From positions 1-41,180 of the forward strand of contig FMBT01000209.1 of assembly GCA_900095095.1 (NCBI GenBank): a DNA stretch of 41,180 bases. The letters are read 5' to 3'. The stretch is from Fragilariopsis cylindrus CCMP1102 (Eukaryota > Bacillariophyta > Bacillariophyceae > Bacillariales > Bacillariaceae). The translations under genes were made by a program, and so were the position numbers. Under the pieces are notes generated by a model. The model was not told where the DNA came from, did not search any database, and saw only the letters and a list, made by a program, of their open reading frames with translations. Shown here one piece after another: positions 40,604 through 41,180 of this stretch; within the stretch, counting starts at the first letter, position 1, and each line of letters begins with the position of its first letter.

Positions 40604-41180
40604 ATGGGTGACCGATTGAACCTGCTGCATTATCAGCAGCAGCAGCAGTCACATCAGCAGCAGTTACATCAGCAAAAGCAACAGCAACAGCAGGAATTCC
40701 TTCACGCTCACTATAATCAGCAACAGCAGCTGAGGACGACGGCGTCTCAAGGACAACCAATATCGTCGACTTCAAATTCTTCTATGAAACGCGGTAGATG
40801 CGGAAGTGAGGATTCAACAGCGGCGTCTAGCGCAACGACGTCAATCCAATCACGATCACATTCGTTATCAATTTCATTACCATTAGTATCACCGCCATTA
40901 CCACCACAAGAATATCATCAACATCAACAACAATTTGGATCTGCTTCACCCAAAAAGGCAAGATCAGCTAATTACGAGGTACCACGATCTGTGAAACCTT
41001 CAATTCTCACCGCAATGGGGACACTTGCAGGCGGTGGTAATAATTTTAATAATAATAATAATGCATCACAAGGATCTTCATCGTCAAATACACACGTACC
41101 AATGAGAAGAAGATTATCGGGGGGAATTCTTGATCAGTTCATTGGTGTAGATAACAACACCATGGACGGTATGGATATCA
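40604..41180 (+). CDS. Gln-rich protein, 5' part only (cut by window end)
   Basis: The frame opens at ATG 40604 and runs without a stop for 192 codons to the last base, so the gene continues beyond the window. No in-frame ATG lies in the 40 bp I checked upstream. The start is Gln/His-rich (CAG repeats at about 40634-40700), followed by Ser-rich and Pro-rich parts, a basic SPKKARSANYEV segment, an Asn run, and RRRLSGGILDQF, which could be a short amphipathic helix or a phosphorylation site. Such composition is common in transcription regulators and RNA-binding scaffolds, but no domain is visible in the part present. The minus-strand frame at 40575-40775 is its shadow. Confidence 0.7.
   Translation, partial: MGDRLNLLHYQQQQQSHQQQLHQQKQQQQQEFLHAHYNQQQQLRTTASQGQPISSTSNSSMKRGRCGSEDSTAASSATTSIQSRSHSLSISLPLVSPPLPPQEYHQHQQQFGSASPKKARSANYEVPRSVKPSILTAMGTLAGGGNNFNNNNNASQGSSSSNTHVPMRRRLSGGILDQFIGVDNNTMDGMDI
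40634..40700 (+). repeat. Interrupted CAG/CAA repeat coding poly-Gln
   Basis: Several CAG runs broken by TCA, CAT and TTA codons code Gln tracts near the N-terminus of the truncated protein. The mix of CAG and CAA suggests a tract kept by selection or slow decay rather than a fresh expansion. Confidence 0.8.

Overview
This window is nuclear DNA of a photosynthetic eukaryote with a complex red-type plastid, most likely a diatom. It is AT-rich and gene-dense, with genes on both strands. About half the genes carry one or two short GT-AG introns (86 to 230 bp, usually with a GTAAGT- or GTGAGT-like donor). Six proteins start with a signal peptide followed by Phe in an ASAF-like context at residues 21-27, the plastid pre-sequence typical of diatoms. 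Homopolymeric Asn, Gln and Asp runs and long disordered regions also fit a diatom. Nothing in the sequence identifies the species. I found no transposon, CRISPR array, rRNA or tRNA, and no bacterial-style operons.

Layout. 1-5.4 kb: a small spliced membrane/coiled-coil protein gene (-), a plastid SufS-type cysteine desulfurase (+) and a ketopantoate reductase-family oxidoreductase (+). 5.9-13.6 kb: two large, mostly disordered PDZ-domain proteins in tandem on the minus strand, separated by a 1.65-kb gene-free stretch holding a diverged hairpin-containing repeat. 14.4-20.9 kb: a metaxin-like tail-anchored outer-membrane protein (+), a pre-sequence/di-ubiquitin/C-terminal-extension fusion (-), a tandem AlgH/YqgE (UPF0301) plastid protein (+) and dihydrodipicolinate reductase (-). 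21.4-29.1 kb: an HMA-domain protein with a Met/Gly/Gln-rich tail (-), a DHRS12-like short-chain dehydrogenase (+) and two unrecognised plastid-targeted membrane proteins (-). 30-36 kb: an APE2-like AP endonuclease, a Ric-8/synembryn homologue and dynactin p62, all (-). 36.6-41.2 kb: a large disordered coiled-coil protein (+), a stand-alone PPC/DUF296 protein (-) and the start of a Gln-rich protein cut by the window end (+).

The genes do not form one obvious pathway. A recurring theme is plastid biology: Fe-S cluster sulfur supply (SufS), lysine synthesis (DapB), possible pantothenate/CoA synthesis (ketopantoate reductase family), a tandem AlgH protein and two unknown membrane proteins. The most interesting locus is the ubiquitin fusion at 16090-17109. 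It has a signal peptide but no Phe at the predicted cleavage site, two identical ubiquitins in which K48 is Gln and K63 is Asp, and a 132-residue acidic/basic tail after the second Gly-Gly. This is what a ubiquitin serving the periplastidal, ERAD-like import machinery (SELMA) would be expected to look like, but the compartment and role are inferred.

Spliced gene models were built by hand by joining frames at GT-AG sites. They are predictions without transcript support. Several frames that look open begin at TTG or GTG rather than ATG; in those cases I moved the start to an ATG or to a splice acceptor.
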